Translations under genes and position numbers: made by a program | Assembly (NCBI RefSeq): GCF_004216955.1 | Contig: NZ_SGXL01000001.1 | Coordinates: 1,359,034 to 1,423,033 of the forward strand | Direction: 5' to 3' | From: Fictibacillus sp. BK138 | GTDB lineage: Bacteria > Bacillota > Bacilli > Bacillales > Fictibacillaceae | Length of the DNA stretch: 64,000 nt | Notes under the pieces: generated by a model | Seen by the model: only the letters and a program-made list of their open reading frames with translations | Database searches by the model: none | Told to the model about the DNA's origin: nothing | Shown here: positions 15,985 to 27,613 of the stretch, one piece after another | Numbering within the stretch: the first letter of the stretch is position 1 | Layout of the letters: the number at the start of each line of letters is the position of its first letter

Positions 15985-17094
15985 ATGGGTAAAGATTTAG
16001 ATCTTCAAGCATATTCGGTTCGAACTGATTTAGCCATTGAAGCTCACGATATGCTGTTAAAAGAAGATGAAGTTATAAATAAAAGCACTATTGAAGGTGT
16101 CATTATAAATGAAAGAGATGAAGATGGCATTAAATGCGTAAGGGTAGAGATCGACGAAAAGGGTGCTGAGGTTACCGGTAAAAAAGCAGGACTGTATGTA
16201 ACCTTTGAAGTTCAGGGGATACGTGAAAAAGATTCAAAGCTCCAAGAAAGAGTACAAGAAGTATTCGCGAGGGATTTTAATAAATTTTTAAAAGAAGAAG
16301 GCGTGAAACAGGACGATACGTGTTTAGTTGTGGGGTTAGGAAACTGGAATGTGACGCCTGATTCACTTGGACCTCTCGTTGTAGAAAACTTAACGATTAC
16401 TAAGCACCTTTTCGAGCTGGCACCTGAAAATGTTGAAGAAGGTTTCAGACCAGTCTGTGCAATCTCCCCAGGTGTTATGGGAATCACGGGAATTGAAACT
16501 AGCGATATCATTGACGGGATAGTAAAAAGGGTGAATCCAGACTTTGTAATTGCAATTGACGCATTAGCTTCCCGGTCGATCGAAAGAGTGAATGCAACGA
16601 TTCAAGTATCGAATACTGGTATACACCCAGGTTCCGGAGTCGGAAACAAGCGTAAGGAATTAAGTAAAGAAACACTCGGTATCCCTGTTATTTCAATTGG
16701 AATTCCTACTGTTGTTGATGCGGCCACTATTACAAGTGACACAATCGATTTTATTTTAAAGCACTTCGGCCGGGAAATGAATGAAAAAGACAAGCCCTCT
16801 AAGTCCCTTCTTCCAGCTGGAATGACATTTGGAGAAAAAAAGGTATTAACAGATGATGATATGCCGTTAGATGAACACAGAAAATCATTTTTAGGTATTG
16901 TGGGAGTTTTGGAGGATGATGAAAAGCTTAGATTAATACGCGAGGTATTGGCGCCGATCGGGCATAATCTGATGGTAACCCCAAAAGAAGTTGATGTCTT
17001 TATTGAAGATATGGCGAACGTTTTGGCCAATGGTCTAAATACTGCACTTCATGGCCAGATAGACCAAGGAAACACTTCTTCGTACACACATTAA
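15985..17094 (+). CDS. gpr: Germination protease GPR
   Basis: An aspartic-like (A25 family) endoprotease that degrades small acid-soluble spore proteins at germination; it is made in the forespore as a zymogen. The 369 residues include [41 protein letters not shown] and [13 protein letters not shown], all strongly conserved. The N-terminal region (about the first 15 residues, ending near the SVRTDLAIE processing context) is the propeptide. It shows that the organism sporulates. In B. subtilis spoIIP follows; here it does not. Confidence 0.95.
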   Translation: MGKDLDLQAYSVRTDLAIEAHDMLLKEDEVINKSTIEGVIINERDEDGIKCVRVEIDEKGAEVTGKKAGLYVTFEVQGIREKDSKLQERVQEVFARDFNKFLKEEGVKQDDTCLVVGLGNWNVTPDSLGPLVVENLTITKHLFELAPENVEEGFRPVCAISPGVMGITGIETSDIIDGIVKRVNPDFVIAIDALASRSIERVNATIQVSNTGIHPGSGVGNKRKELSKETLGIPVISIGIPTVVDAATITSDTIDFILKHFGREMNEKDKPSKSLLPAGMTFGEKKVLTDDDMPLDEHRKSFLGIVGVLEDDEKLRLIREVLAPIGHNLMVTPKEVDVFIEDMANVLANGLNTALHGQIDQGNTSSYTH

Positions 17095-17250
17095 AAATAG
17101 CTAGTTATTTTCTGAGACCTTCATCAAAAAGATGATTGCAGTGGGAATCAACCACTGCTAATAACAACAAAGTTAAAATAACCAGTCATGTTTGGACAAG
17201 CTACTGCATAAATTTGAATCGTACATCCTCGTAAACAAGGAGGAAAACCA

Positions 17251-17598
17251 ATGACGAAATTTATGTTAAAGTGTTTTGGAATTACAGCTCTACTTTTATT
17301 CGGTGTTCTATTTGGTATTCAAAAGGCACATTTTGAGATGAATGAACTAAAAGGTGCTTCTAATAAAGAGAGCATAGAATCAATGAACGACAGCTTAAAT
17401 TTAGATGATAACGGTCTTGAAAAAACATCCAGTCATGATATAAAAGCGAAACAGGAGACGTTAAATAAGATTGATTCGTTTAATGTTTTTTCTGCTTTTG
17501 GACAAAAGCTCACTTCTTGGATCTCATCTGCTTTCAGTGTCATGATTTCAGTGCTGGGAATTATCATTCAAGAGATGCTTGATGTATTTTCTCCATAA
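17251..17598 (+). CDS. yqxA: YqxA-like protein (DUF3679)
   Basis: A 115-residue protein with an N-terminal hydrophobic segment (about 8-24), a polar centre containing SSHDIKAKQETLNKIDSFN, and a hydrophobic C-terminal stretch (about 85-110). Its position just upstream of lepA and the SSHDI-KKQE-like motif fit YqxA. The function is unknown. A strong AAGGAGG SD precedes the ATG. The preceding 156 bp contain only a 7-bp hairpin (GCAGTGG/CCACTGC, 17138-17158) and no trace of spoIIP that I can see. Confidence 0.75.
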   Translation: MTKFMLKCFGITALLLFGVLFGIQKAHFEMNELKGASNKESIESMNDSLNLDDNGLEKTSSHDIKAKQETLNKIDSFNVFSAFGQKLTSWISSAFSVMISVLGIIIQEMLDVFSP

Positions 17599-17635
17599 GA
17601 ACCTTTAAAGGGCAGATCTTTAAAGGTTCTTTTTT
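17598..17635 (+). terminator. Terminator after yqxA
   Basis: AGAACCTTTAAAG pairs with CTTTAAAGGTTCT and is followed by a T6 run; it begins at the yqxA stop codon. Confidence 0.9.
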
Positions 17636-17664
17636 GTTCAGATCCCTATTTTTACAGGTTGTGA

Positions 17665-17693
17665 TTGAAAGAGGTATCTTGTATTGCTATAAT
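17665..17693 (+). promoter_or_regulatory. SigA-type promoter of lepA
   Basis: TTGAAA and a perfect TATAAT are separated by 17 bp. The site lies about 44 bp upstream of the lepA start and downstream of the yqxA terminator. Confidence 0.8.
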
Positions 17694-17736
17694 CAAAGCT
17701 AGTGACTTTTCCTAAAATTGTAGGAGTGAACGTATA

Positions 17737-19575
17737 ATGAATAGAGAAGAAAAATTAAAAAGACAATCTAGAATACGGAATTTTTCCATTATCGCACATA
17801 TCGATCATGGGAAATCCACTTTAGCTGACCGTATTTTAGAAGAAACAAGTGCATTGACTCAGCGAGAGATGAAAGAACAGCTGCTGGATTCTATGGATCT
17901 GGAACGTGAACGTGGAATTACGATCAAATTAAATGCTGTACAGCTTCAATATAAAGCAAAAGATGGAGAAGTATATATCTTCCACCTTATTGATACGCCT
18001 GGACATGTAGATTTTACATATGAGGTATCTAGAAGCTTAGCTGCTTGTGAAGGAGCTCTATTGATTGTTGATGCAGCTCAGGGAATCGAAGCCCAAACGC
18101 TGGCAAACGTTTATTTAGCTCTTGAAAACGACCTTGAGATTCTGCCAGTCATCAATAAAATCGATTTGCCAAGTGCAGAACCAGAGCGAGTTCGTCAGGA
18201 AATTGAAGATGTGATCGGCCTTGATGCTTCAGAAGCTGTGCTTGCTTCTGCAAAAGCAGGGATAGGTATTCAAGATATCTTAGAGCAGATTGTTGAAAAG
18301 GTACCGGCTCCACAAGGAGATCCTGAAGGACCTCTTAAAGCGTTGATTTTTGACTCTTTATATGATCCTTACCGAGGCGTAGTAACGTATATCCGTGTAG
18401 CCGAAGGAACGGTGAAAATCGGTGATAAAATTAAGATGATGGCTACTGGCAAAGAGTTTGAGGTTCTTGAACTCGGAGTATTTACACCAAAAGCCGTTCA
18501 AAAAGACTTTTTAACAGTCGGTGATGTAGGTTATTTGACTGCATCGATTAAAAATGTTGGTGATACACAAGTCGGTGATACCATTACTAGCGCTGTTAAA
18601 GGAGCATCAGAACCGCTGCCAGGATACAGAAAGATGAATCCGATGGTGTACTGCGGTCTTTACCCAGTAGATACCGCAAAGTACAATGATCTGCGCGAAG
18701 CGTTAGAACGACTTGTTCTGAACGATTCGGCACTTCAGTATGAGCCGGAAACATCTCAGGCACTTGGGTTTGGTTTCCGCTGCGGATTCCTTGGATTGCT
18801 CCACATGGAGATTATCCAAGAACGTATTGAACGTGAATTTAACATTGACCTTATCGCTACTGCACCGAGTGTTATCTATAATGTTACGATGACTGACGGT
18901 GAGAAGATCATTGTGGATAATCCGGCTAACATGCCAGAAGCGCAGAAGATCAGTGTTGTTGAAGAACCTTATGTAAAAGCTTCTATTATGACACCGAATG
19001 ATTACGTGGGCGCGATTATGGAAATCTGTCAAAAGAAGCGCGGTATTTTCCTGACAATGGATTATTTAGAGAACAATCGTGTTAACGTGCTGTATGAGAT
19101 TCCGCTATCTGAGATCGTTTACGATTTCTTTGATCAGCTAAAATCCAGTACAAAAGGATATGCATCACTTGACTATGAACTGATTGGTTATAAACCTTCA
19201 AAACTGGTTAAGATGGAAATACTCCTGAATGCCGAGAAAATTGATGCTTTATCTGTAATCGTTCATAAAGACTTTGCATACGAGCGTGGTAAAGTAGTCG
19301 TTGAAAAGCTAAAAGAGCTTATTCCCAGACAGCAGTTCGAGGTGCCGATTCAGGCAGCTATCGGTCAAAAGATCGTGGCCCGATCTAACATTAAAGCGTT
19401 ACGTAAAAACGTACTGGCAAAATGTTATGGCGGAGATATCTCCCGTAAACGTAAGTTGCTTGATAAGCAAAAAGAAGGTAAGAAGCGTATGAAGACGATC
19501 GGCCGTGTAGATGTTCCTCAAGAAGCTTTCATGGCCGTGCTTCGTATGGATGACACGAATAATAACAACAAATAA
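17737..19575 (+). CDS. lepA: Elongation factor 4 (LepA)
   Basis: A translational GTPase of 612 residues acting on the 30S subunit and in ribosome biogenesis. The G domain has AHIDHGKST (G1), RGITI (G2), DTPGH (G3) and NKIDLP (G4); the EF-G-like domains III and V and the LepA-specific C-terminal domain (about 490-612, with [22 protein letters not shown]) follow. It starts at ATG 17737 behind TAGGAG. It has its own promoter and terminator. Confidence 0.97.
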   Translation: MNREEKLKRQSRIRNFSIIAHIDHGKSTLADRILEETSALTQREMKEQLLDSMDLERERGITIKLNAVQLQYKAKDGEVYIFHLIDTPGHVDFTYEVSRSLAACEGALLIVDAAQGIEAQTLANVYLALENDLEILPVINKIDLPSAEPERVRQEIEDVIGLDASEAVLASAKAGIGIQDILEQIVEKVPAPQGDPEGPLKALIFDSLYDPYRGVVTYIRVAEGTVKIGDKIKMMATGKEFEVLELGVFTPKAVQKDFLTVGDVGYLTASIKNVGDTQVGDTITSAVKGASEPLPGYRKMNPMVYCGLYPVDTAKYNDLREALERLVLNDSALQYEPETSQALGFGFRCGFLGLLHMEIIQERIEREFNIDLIATAPSVIYNVTMTDGEKIIVDNPANMPEAQKISVVEEPYVKASIMTPNDYVGAIMEICQKKRGIFLTMDYLENNRVNVLYEIPLSEIVYDFFDQLKSSTKGYASLDYELIGYKPSKLVKMEILLNAEKIDALSVIVHKDFAYERGKVVVEKLKELIPRQQFEVPIQAAIGQKIVARSNIKALRKNVLAKCYGGDISRKRKLLDKQKEGKKRMKTIGRVDVPQEAFMAVLRMDDTNNNNK

Positions 19576-19582
19576 AAGCAGT

Positions 19583-19614
19583 AAAAGACCGCAAAGGCAA
19601 TTCTGCGGTCTTTC
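19583..19614 (+). terminator. Terminator after lepA
   Basis: AAAGACCGCA pairs with TGCGGTCTTT around a 10-nt loop, followed by a short T-rich tail. Confidence 0.75.
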
Positions 19615-19643
19615 CTCATTTTTTGAGAAAAGGCGGTGATAGG

Positions 19644-20789
19644 ATGCTTAAAGCTGTTTATCTTCACATTCCGTTTTGTGTTCAGATCTGTAACTATTGT
19701 GATTTTAATAAAATTTTCATTCACCAGCAGCCTGTTGATGAATATATCCTTTCGATGAAAAAAGAAATGCTCAACACGACGGCTCGTTTTCCGAACTATA
19801 GCATGGAAACCATTTTTGTTGGAGGAGGCACTCCTACATCTTTGAGTGAAAGCCAGCTGGATACTTTTTTACAGAATGTTAGTTCGGCTTTTTCAAGTGA
19901 AAATCTTCAAGAGTTCACCGTAGAAGCAAATCCTGAACAAACAACAAATGAAAAAATAGAAGTGTTAAAAAAGAATGGCGTTAACAGACTGAGTATCGGT
20001 GTGCAGGCTTTTCAATCATCCTTATTAAAAAAACTTGGAAGAACACATGATAAAGAGGATGTTTATCGGACCGTTTCAGAAGCTAAAAAAGCAGGCATTG
20101 ATAACATGTCCATCGATTTAATGTTTGGTTTACCCGGCCAGACGATGGAGATGTTTAAGGAATCTGTAGAACAGGCTCTTGCTCTGGATGTTCCTCACAT
20201 TTCGTCCTATTCATTGCAGATTGAAAAGAAGACTGTATTTTATAACCTTGCTCAAAAAGGGGAATTGATCCTTCCTGAACATGAGCTTGAAGCGGCGATG
20301 TATGATTATTTAATCGAAGCTTTGGATAAAAAGGGTTACCGTCAATATGAGATCAGTAACTTTGCTATTCCAGGGTTTGAAAGCAAGCATAATCTCCAAT
20401 ACTGGAACAATAACGAATATTTTGGGATTGGAGCAGGTGCTCACAGTTATGTTGAAGGTACTAGAAGAAGAAACGCAGGTCCTCTAAAACAATATATGAA
20501 CTTAATAGAGGAGCATGGCTTTCCTTATATAGAAGAGCATCCGGTTCCGGTTACAGAAAAGATGGAAGAAGAAATGTTTATGGGCCTTCGTAAACAAGAA
20601 GGTGTTTCAGATCAAGATTTTATTAATCGGTACGGCCGCTCGATGTTTGATGTATATGGAGAACCCATTCAAAGATTGATACAAAAAGGCTGGCTTAAAA
20701 CTCATGATGGAAGACTGTTCCTCACAAAAGATGGAAGACCTCTCGGAAACGAAGTATTCCAAGAATTTATTGGTGTAGTTTTAGATTGA
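19644..20789 (+). CDS. hemW: HemW radical SAM heme chaperone (HemN-like)
   Basis: A radical SAM protein of 381 residues. The cluster motif is C-x3-C-x2-C (CVQICNYC, residues about 15-22) followed by Asp-Phe, not the extra Cys of true coproporphyrinogen dehydrogenase HemN, so the HemW heme-chaperone subfamily is favoured. Older annotation calls this gene hemN. Other motifs are VGGGTPTSL, RLSIGVQAF and LMFGLPGQT. It starts at ATG 19644 behind AAGGCGGTG, and it lies between lepA and hrcA as in other bacilli. Confidence 0.9.
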   Translation: MLKAVYLHIPFCVQICNYCDFNKIFIHQQPVDEYILSMKKEMLNTTARFPNYSMETIFVGGGTPTSLSESQLDTFLQNVSSAFSSENLQEFTVEANPEQTTNEKIEVLKKNGVNRLSIGVQAFQSSLLKKLGRTHDKEDVYRTVSEAKKAGIDNMSIDLMFGLPGQTMEMFKESVEQALALDVPHISSYSLQIEKKTVFYNLAQKGELILPEHELEAAMYDYLIEALDKKGYRQYEISNFAIPGFESKHNLQYWNNNEYFGIGAGAHSYVEGTRRRNAGPLKQYMNLIEEHGFPYIEEHPVPVTEKMEEEMFMGLRKQEGVSDQDFINRYGRSMFDVYGEPIQRLIQKGWLKTHDGRLFLTKDGRPLGNEVFQEFIGVVLD

Positions 20790-20826
20790 CAACGAAGACT
20801 ACCTTTTGGTAACTTATATTATAGAT

Positions 20827-20853
20827 TTAGCACTCGCTTCTAATGAGTGCTAA
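20827..20853. promoter_or_regulatory. CIRCE operator (HrcA binding site)
   Basis: TTAGCACTC-N9-GAGTGCTAA is a perfect match to the CIRCE inverted repeat, 17 bp before the hrcA start. HrcA binds it to repress the heat-shock operon at normal temperature. The -10 region just upstream is AT-rich (TTATATTATAG), but I could not assign the -35 with confidence. Confidence 0.97.
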
Positions 20854-20869
20854 CAAACGGGGTGATGGG

Positions 20870-21895
20870 ATGTTATCGGAACGCCAACTCTATATCTTAC
20901 GTGTTTTAATAGATGATTACATTAAGCATGTTGAGCCTGTAGGTTCCCGTACAATCTCTAAAAGAGAAGACATTACCTACAGTCCTGCCACGATTCGCAA
21001 TGAACTGGCAGACCTTGAGGATCTTGGATTCTTAGAGAAAACCCATACTTCTTCTGGAAGAATTCCTTCTGAAAAAGGCTATCGATTCTATGTCGATCAT
21101 CTGCTGCCTTCCCTGTCTGTTTCACCGAACGAAATGGACAGAACGGAACTTTTATCTACTGAAAAAGTCCAAGAAGCTGAAGTTTTATTTGATCAATCAG
21201 CCAAAATCTTATCAGATCTAACAAACTATACTTCTGTTGTTCTTGGTCCGAACGCGCTTGATATGAAGCTTCGGCACATGCAGATCATTCCTTTGTCATC
21301 ACAGATGGCAGTTGCGATATTTGTAACGAACACGGGTCATGTTGAAAACAGACAGATTGTGTTGCCGAATTCTATCGAGCCGTCTGATTTGGAGAAGCTC
21401 GTTAATATCCTGAACGAAAGACTTGCAGGTGCACGATTAATAGAGCTGAACAGCAGAATTCAGATGGAACTGTCCGCTGTATTTAAGAAGCATATGAAGG
21501 ATTATCAAAATATGGGCGTTTTCCTGGATCAGCTTCTCCTATGGAGCAAAAAGGAAAAGCTGTTTTACGGCGGGAAAACAAATATGCTCTCACAGCCAGA
21601 ATTCAGAGATCTGGATAAGGTACGACCGCTGTTAGACTTTTTGGAAACACGAGACTTGATGGAAAAACTTGTTTCTTCCACTGAAAAAGGTGTAACGGTA
21701 AAAATAGGAACTGAGAACGAACATGAAGCGATGAAGAATTGCAGTGTCATTAATGCTTCTTACACGATGCATGGCAAACATATCGGTACGATTTCTTTAA
21801 TCGGACCGACAAGAATGGAATACAGGAAAGTAATATCTTTACTTGATTCCTTGTCAAGAGAAATGACGAATCGATTAAATGATTTTTCTAAGTAA
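20870..21895 (+). CDS. hrcA: Heat-inducible transcription repressor HrcA
   Basis: This repressor of class I heat-shock genes binds CIRCE. The 341 residues comprise an N-terminal winged helix (RQLYILRVLIDDYIKHVEPVGSRT, then SPATIRNELADLEDLGFLEKTHTSSGRIPSEKGYRFYVDHL) followed by the GAF-like domain. ATG 20870 is chosen because MLSERQLYIL matches the conserved N-terminus and follows GGGGTGATGG; an upstream in-frame ATG at 20843 lies inside the CIRCE. It is the first gene of hrcA-grpE-dnaK-dnaJ, so it represses itself. Confidence 0.97.
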   Translation: MLSERQLYILRVLIDDYIKHVEPVGSRTISKREDITYSPATIRNELADLEDLGFLEKTHTSSGRIPSEKGYRFYVDHLLPSLSVSPNEMDRTELLSTEKVQEAEVLFDQSAKILSDLTNYTSVVLGPNALDMKLRHMQIIPLSSQMAVAIFVTNTGHVENRQIVLPNSIEPSDLEKLVNILNERLAGARLIELNSRIQMELSAVFKKHMKDYQNMGVFLDQLLLWSKKEKLFYGGKTNMLSQPEFRDLDKVRPLLDFLETRDLMEKLVSSTEKGVTVKIGTENEHEAMKNCSVINASYTMHGKHIGTISLIGPTRMEYRKVISLLDSLSREMTNRLNDFSK

Positions 21896-21917
21896 TGTAT
21901 TTTAGGGAGGTGAAAGC

Positions 21918-24352
<2,435 letters not shown>

Positions 24353-24362
24353 GAACTAGCAA

Positions 24363-24403
24363 TAAAAAGTCAAAGTCAGGATATCTTGACTTTGACTTTT
24401 TTT
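24363..24403 (+). terminator. Terminator after dnaK
   Basis: AAAAGTCAAAGTCA pairs with TTGACTTTGACTTTT and is followed by more T residues. It should cut most transcripts from the CIRCE promoter before dnaJ. Confidence 0.9.
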
Positions 24404-24431
24404 CATAAAAGGTTTTTTTGCAAAGCTTTGA

Positions 24432-24616
24432 TGCTTTTGGAAGTGGTTGATTTCCGTTCCAGGATGCTCGCTTTCCGCGGGGCGTGCGGTGAGCCTCCTT
24501 GGCGCTTTGCACCATTAGGAGTCTCACCTGTCCCGCTGATCCCGCAGGAGTCTCGCACCTTGCACTCCAATCAACTAGTCACTGAAGAGAAAAGAGTTAA
24601 AAGCAACAACCTTTTA
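24432..24616 (+). repeat. Intergenic inverted-repeat element, copy D
   Basis: A full-length typical copy: left GCTTTTGGAAGTGGTTGAT, core CGCTTTCCGCGGGGCGTGCG, TCTCACCTGTCCCGCTGATC and CAGGAGTCTCGCACCTTGCA, right CAATCAACTAGTC...AAAAGCAACAAC. Terminal GTTGAT and ATCAAC are inverted. It sits inside the heat-shock operon, between dnaK and dnaJ. Confidence 0.88.
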
Positions 24617-24683
24617 GCGAAGATCCTTTTTAAAAGCAAAGGTTTTTACAGGCTCACGACTCGCTGTTGTTTGCAGTTTCGTC

Positions 24684-24712
24684 TTGAGTCAGGTGGTATT
24701 CAATGGTAAGAT
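24684..24712 (+). promoter_or_regulatory. Internal promoter upstream of dnaJ
   Basis: TTGAGT and TAAGAT are separated by 17 bp, 34 bp upstream of the dnaJ start and downstream of the dnaK terminator. B. subtilis is also known to have an internal promoter before dnaJ. No CIRCE is near it, so dnaJ and the genes after it may be expressed constitutively. Confidence 0.6.
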
Positions 24713-24745
24713 AATTTTTATGTGAGAATTCGGGAGTGTCCTATT

Positions 24746-25858
24746 ATGAGTAAAAGAGATTATTACGAAGTACTTGGATTAGATAAGAACGCCTCCAATG
24801 ACGAGGTGAAAAAAGCATACCGTAAGCTTGCTAGACAGTATCACCCTGATGTGAACAAAGAGGCAGATGCGGAAACAAAATTTAAAGAAGTAAAAGAAGC
24901 ATATGAAACGCTAAGTGATCCACAGAAAAAAGCACACTACGACCAATTTGGGCATACTGACCCTAATCAAGGTTTCGGCGGAGCGGGAGCTGGCTTTGAA
25001 GGATTTGGCGATATTTTTGATATGTTCTTTGGCGGTGGCGGCGGAAGACGTAATCCAAACGCACCGCGGCAAGGAAACGACCTGCAATATGGTCTTCGTC
25101 TTTCATTTGAAGAAGCTGTGTTTGGCAAGGAAACTGAGATTCAGATTCCAACTGAAGAAACATGCGGTACATGTCATGGTTCAGGAGCTAAAGCAGGCAC
25201 TAAACCAGAAACATGTTCACATTGTAATGGCAGCGGCCAGCTGAATGTTGAGCAAAACACTCCATTTGGACGCATCGTTAATAGAAGAGTATGTAATCAT
25301 TGCAGTGGTAAAGGGAAAATTATTAAGGAAAAATGTAATACATGCCACGGAGCTGGTAAAGTACGCAAGAATAAAAAACTTTCCGTAAAAGTTCCTGCAG
25401 GTGTAGATAATGGTCAGCAGATCCGTATGTCAGGACATGGTGAACCAGGAGTGAACGGCGGTCCAGCTGGTGACCTTTATGTTGTTTTCCAAGTGGCTGA
25501 TCACGAATTTTTCGAGCGCGATGGAGACGATATCTATTGTGAGATGCCTTTAACATTTGTTCAGGCTGCACTAGGTGATGAAATAGAAGTGCCTACTCTG
25601 TACGGGAAAGTTAAGCTGAAGATTCCTGCAGGTACTCAAACTGGAACACACTTTAGGCTGAGAGGAAAAGGCGTGAAGAATGTTCATGGACGCGGTCAGG
25701 GAGATCAGCATATTCAAGTGAAAGTTGTTACGCCTAAAAATTTAACAGAAAAACAAAAGCAGCTGCTTCGAGATTTCTCTGAAATAAGCGGCAGTCTGCC
25801 AGATGAACAGCAAGATGGATTTTTTGATAAAGTAAAACGTGCTTTTAAAGGTGAGTAA
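24746..25858 (+). CDS. dnaJ: Chaperone protein DnaJ (Hsp40)
   Basis: The co-chaperone that stimulates DnaK ATPase. The 370 residues comprise a J domain (about 1-70) with the HPD motif in YHPDVNKE, a G/F-rich linker, four CxxCxGxG zinc repeats ([32 protein letters not shown]) at about 140-215, and C-terminal substrate domains. ATG 24746 gives [12 protein letters not shown] behind a CGGGAGTG SD; the frame also extends 8 codons upstream. Confidence 0.97.
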   Translation: MSKRDYYEVLGLDKNASNDEVKKAYRKLARQYHPDVNKEADAETKFKEVKEAYETLSDPQKKAHYDQFGHTDPNQGFGGAGAGFEGFGDIFDMFFGGGGGRRNPNAPRQGNDLQYGLRLSFEEAVFGKETEIQIPTEETCGTCHGSGAKAGTKPETCSHCNGSGQLNVEQNTPFGRIVNRRVCNHCSGKGKIIKEKCNTCHGAGKVRKNKKLSVKVPAGVDNGQQIRMSGHGEPGVNGGPAGDLYVVFQVADHEFFERDGDDIYCEMPLTFVQAALGDEIEVPTLYGKVKLKIPAGTQTGTHFRLRGKGVKNVHGRGQGDQHIQVKVVTPKNLTEKQKQLLRDFSEISGSLPDEQQDGFFDKVKRAFKGE

Positions 25859-25895
25859 AAGAAACCTTCTTAATCTTAAAAACGGAGTTGATATG

Positions 25896-26837
25896 ATGAA
25901 ATGGTCAGAGATTAGCATCCACACTACTCAGGAAGCTGTTGAACCAGTATCAAATATTTTGCATGAAGCAGGAGCAAGCGGAGTTGTGATCGAGGATGTG
26001 GATGACCTCTCAAAAGAGCGCCAATCCGTATTTGGTGAAATCTATCAGCTTAATCCTTCTGACTATCCTTCTGAAGGTGTCATTTTAAAAGCATACCTTC
26101 CTGTAAATAGTTTTTTAGGAGAAACCGTTGAAGAGATTAAGCAGGCCATTACAAACCTAGTGAAATACGATATCGATATTGGTGCGAATACCATTTCAAT
26201 ATCTGAAGTGAACGAAGAAGAATGGGCGACTGCTTGGAAAAAATATTATAAGCCAGTCAAGATATCTAAGAGGATTACGATTACTCCGACTTGGGAGGAG
26301 TACGTACCTGTCCATTCTGACGAGTTAATTATTGAATTGGATCCAGGAATGGCGTTTGGAACGGGGACTCATCCCACTACTGTCATGAGTCTGCAAGCAA
26401 TCGAAAAATATATACAAGAAGACGATTCGGTAATCGACGTAGGAACCGGATCTGGAGTATTAAGTATTGCATCTGCAATGCTCGGTGCAGACAAGGTTGA
26501 TGCTTACGATCTGGATGAAGTGGCAGTAAACAGTGCCCGATTAAATGTAAAGCTGAATAAAGTGCATAATAAAGTTCATGTTGATCAAAATGATCTACTG
26601 AAAGGTATATCAGGTCCTGTTGATCTTATTGTCGGCAATCTTCTTGCAGAAATTATTCTCTTATTCGTTGATGATGCTGCCAAAGTTTTAAAACCAGGTG
26701 GCTATTTCATTACTTCAGGCATCATTCAAGGCAAGAAGCGTGATGTTAAAGCGAAGCTAGAACAGCAAGGGTTCCGAATTGTTGAAATCTTAGAGATGGA
26801 AGATTGGGTGGCGATCGTCGCTCAAAATCAGAAATAA
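25896..26837 (+). CDS. prmA: Ribosomal protein L11 methyltransferase PrmA
   Basis: PrmA methylates ribosomal protein L11. It has 313 residues, with an N-terminal substrate-recognition domain ([22 protein letters not shown]), the [14 protein letters not shown] segment near the middle and the SAM motif [13 protein letters not shown]. Two adjacent ATGs occur (25893, 25896) behind AACGGAG; the second gives the normal N-terminus. It follows dnaJ by 37 bp and precedes rsmE, as in the heptacistronic B. subtilis dnaK operon. Confidence 0.95.
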   Translation: MKWSEISIHTTQEAVEPVSNILHEAGASGVVIEDVDDLSKERQSVFGEIYQLNPSDYPSEGVILKAYLPVNSFLGETVEEIKQAITNLVKYDIDIGANTISISEVNEEEWATAWKKYYKPVKISKRITITPTWEEYVPVHSDELIIELDPGMAFGTGTHPTTVMSLQAIEKYIQEDDSVIDVGTGSGVLSIASAMLGADKVDAYDLDEVAVNSARLNVKLNKVHNKVHVDQNDLLKGISGPVDLIVGNLLAEIILLFVDDAAKVLKPGGYFITSGIIQGKKRDVKAKLEQQGFRIVEILEMEDWVAIVAQNQK

Positions 26838-26855
26838 GAATAGGAAGTGCTCGAA

Positions 26856-27608
26856 ATGCAAAGGTATTTTGTTCCCGCTGCAAGCTGGGAAAGTGACCGT
26901 ATTTTCGTAAAGGATGAAGATGCGAAACATATTTCTAAGGTTATGAGAATGCAGCCGGGAGACAACATTATATGCTGTGACAACAATGGCAGGTCAGCAG
27001 TCTGTGAAATAATTGACCTTGGCGGAAACGTTGTAGAAGCGCATGTTTTAAATGAACTGGAATCAGATTCTGAGATGCCGGTTTCCGTTACCATTGCACA
27101 AGGGCTTCCGAAAGCAGATAAGCTTGAATACATCGTTCAAAAAGGGACAGAGCTTGGGGCATCAACTTTCTTTCCTTTTTCTGCTGACCGTTCAGTTGTG
27201 AAATGGGACGAAAAAAAAGCGGTTAAAAAGAAGGAACGTCTAGAAAAAATCGCTAAAGAAGCAGCTGAACAATCCCACAGGAGCAAAATTCCAGAGATAT
27301 TGAACCCTGGGTCTTTTTCTGATTTGCTAAAATTGGCTGAACAGTATAATATAAAAATCGTTGCATATGAAGAGGAAGCTAAACAGTATGAATACAGCCG
27401 TTTTTCTTCCGCTTTAAAGAAGATTGAGAAAGGTGATAATCTTCTTTGTGTTATAGGTCCAGAAGGCGGGATAAGCGAAAAAGAAGCGATGGTCCTTCAA
27501 GAACATGGATTCGAATTATGCGGACTGGGTCCAAGAATTTTAAGGACCGAAACAGCCCCATTATATATTTTATCTGCTATTTCTTATCATTTTGAATTAA
27601 AGGGGTGA
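26856..27608 (+). CDS. rsmE: 16S rRNA m3U1498 methyltransferase RsmE
   Basis: A SPOUT-family methyltransferase of 250 residues that modifies U1498 of 16S rRNA. An N-terminal PUA-like domain begins MQRYFVPAASW; the knotted SAM-binding C-terminal domain has VIGPEGGISEKE and LGPRILRTETAPLYILSAI. ATG 26856 is preceded by AGGAAG; a GTG three codons upstream is less likely. The stop lies 5 bases before the mtaB start. Confidence 0.94.
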   Translation: MQRYFVPAASWESDRIFVKDEDAKHISKVMRMQPGDNIICCDNNGRSAVCEIIDLGGNVVEAHVLNELESDSEMPVSVTIAQGLPKADKLEYIVQKGTELGASTFFPFSADRSVVKWDEKKAVKKKERLEKIAKEAAEQSHRSKIPEILNPGSFSDLLKLAEQYNIKIVAYEEEAKQYEYSRFSSALKKIEKGDNLLCVIGPEGGISEKEAMVLQEHGFELCGLGPRILRTETAPLYILSAISYHFELKG

Positions 27609-27613
27609 CGAAA

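Noticed and set aside
24386-24709. 107-codon frame between dnaK and dnaJ
   Set aside because: It is formed by the dnaK terminator, repeat copy D and the dnaJ promoter.
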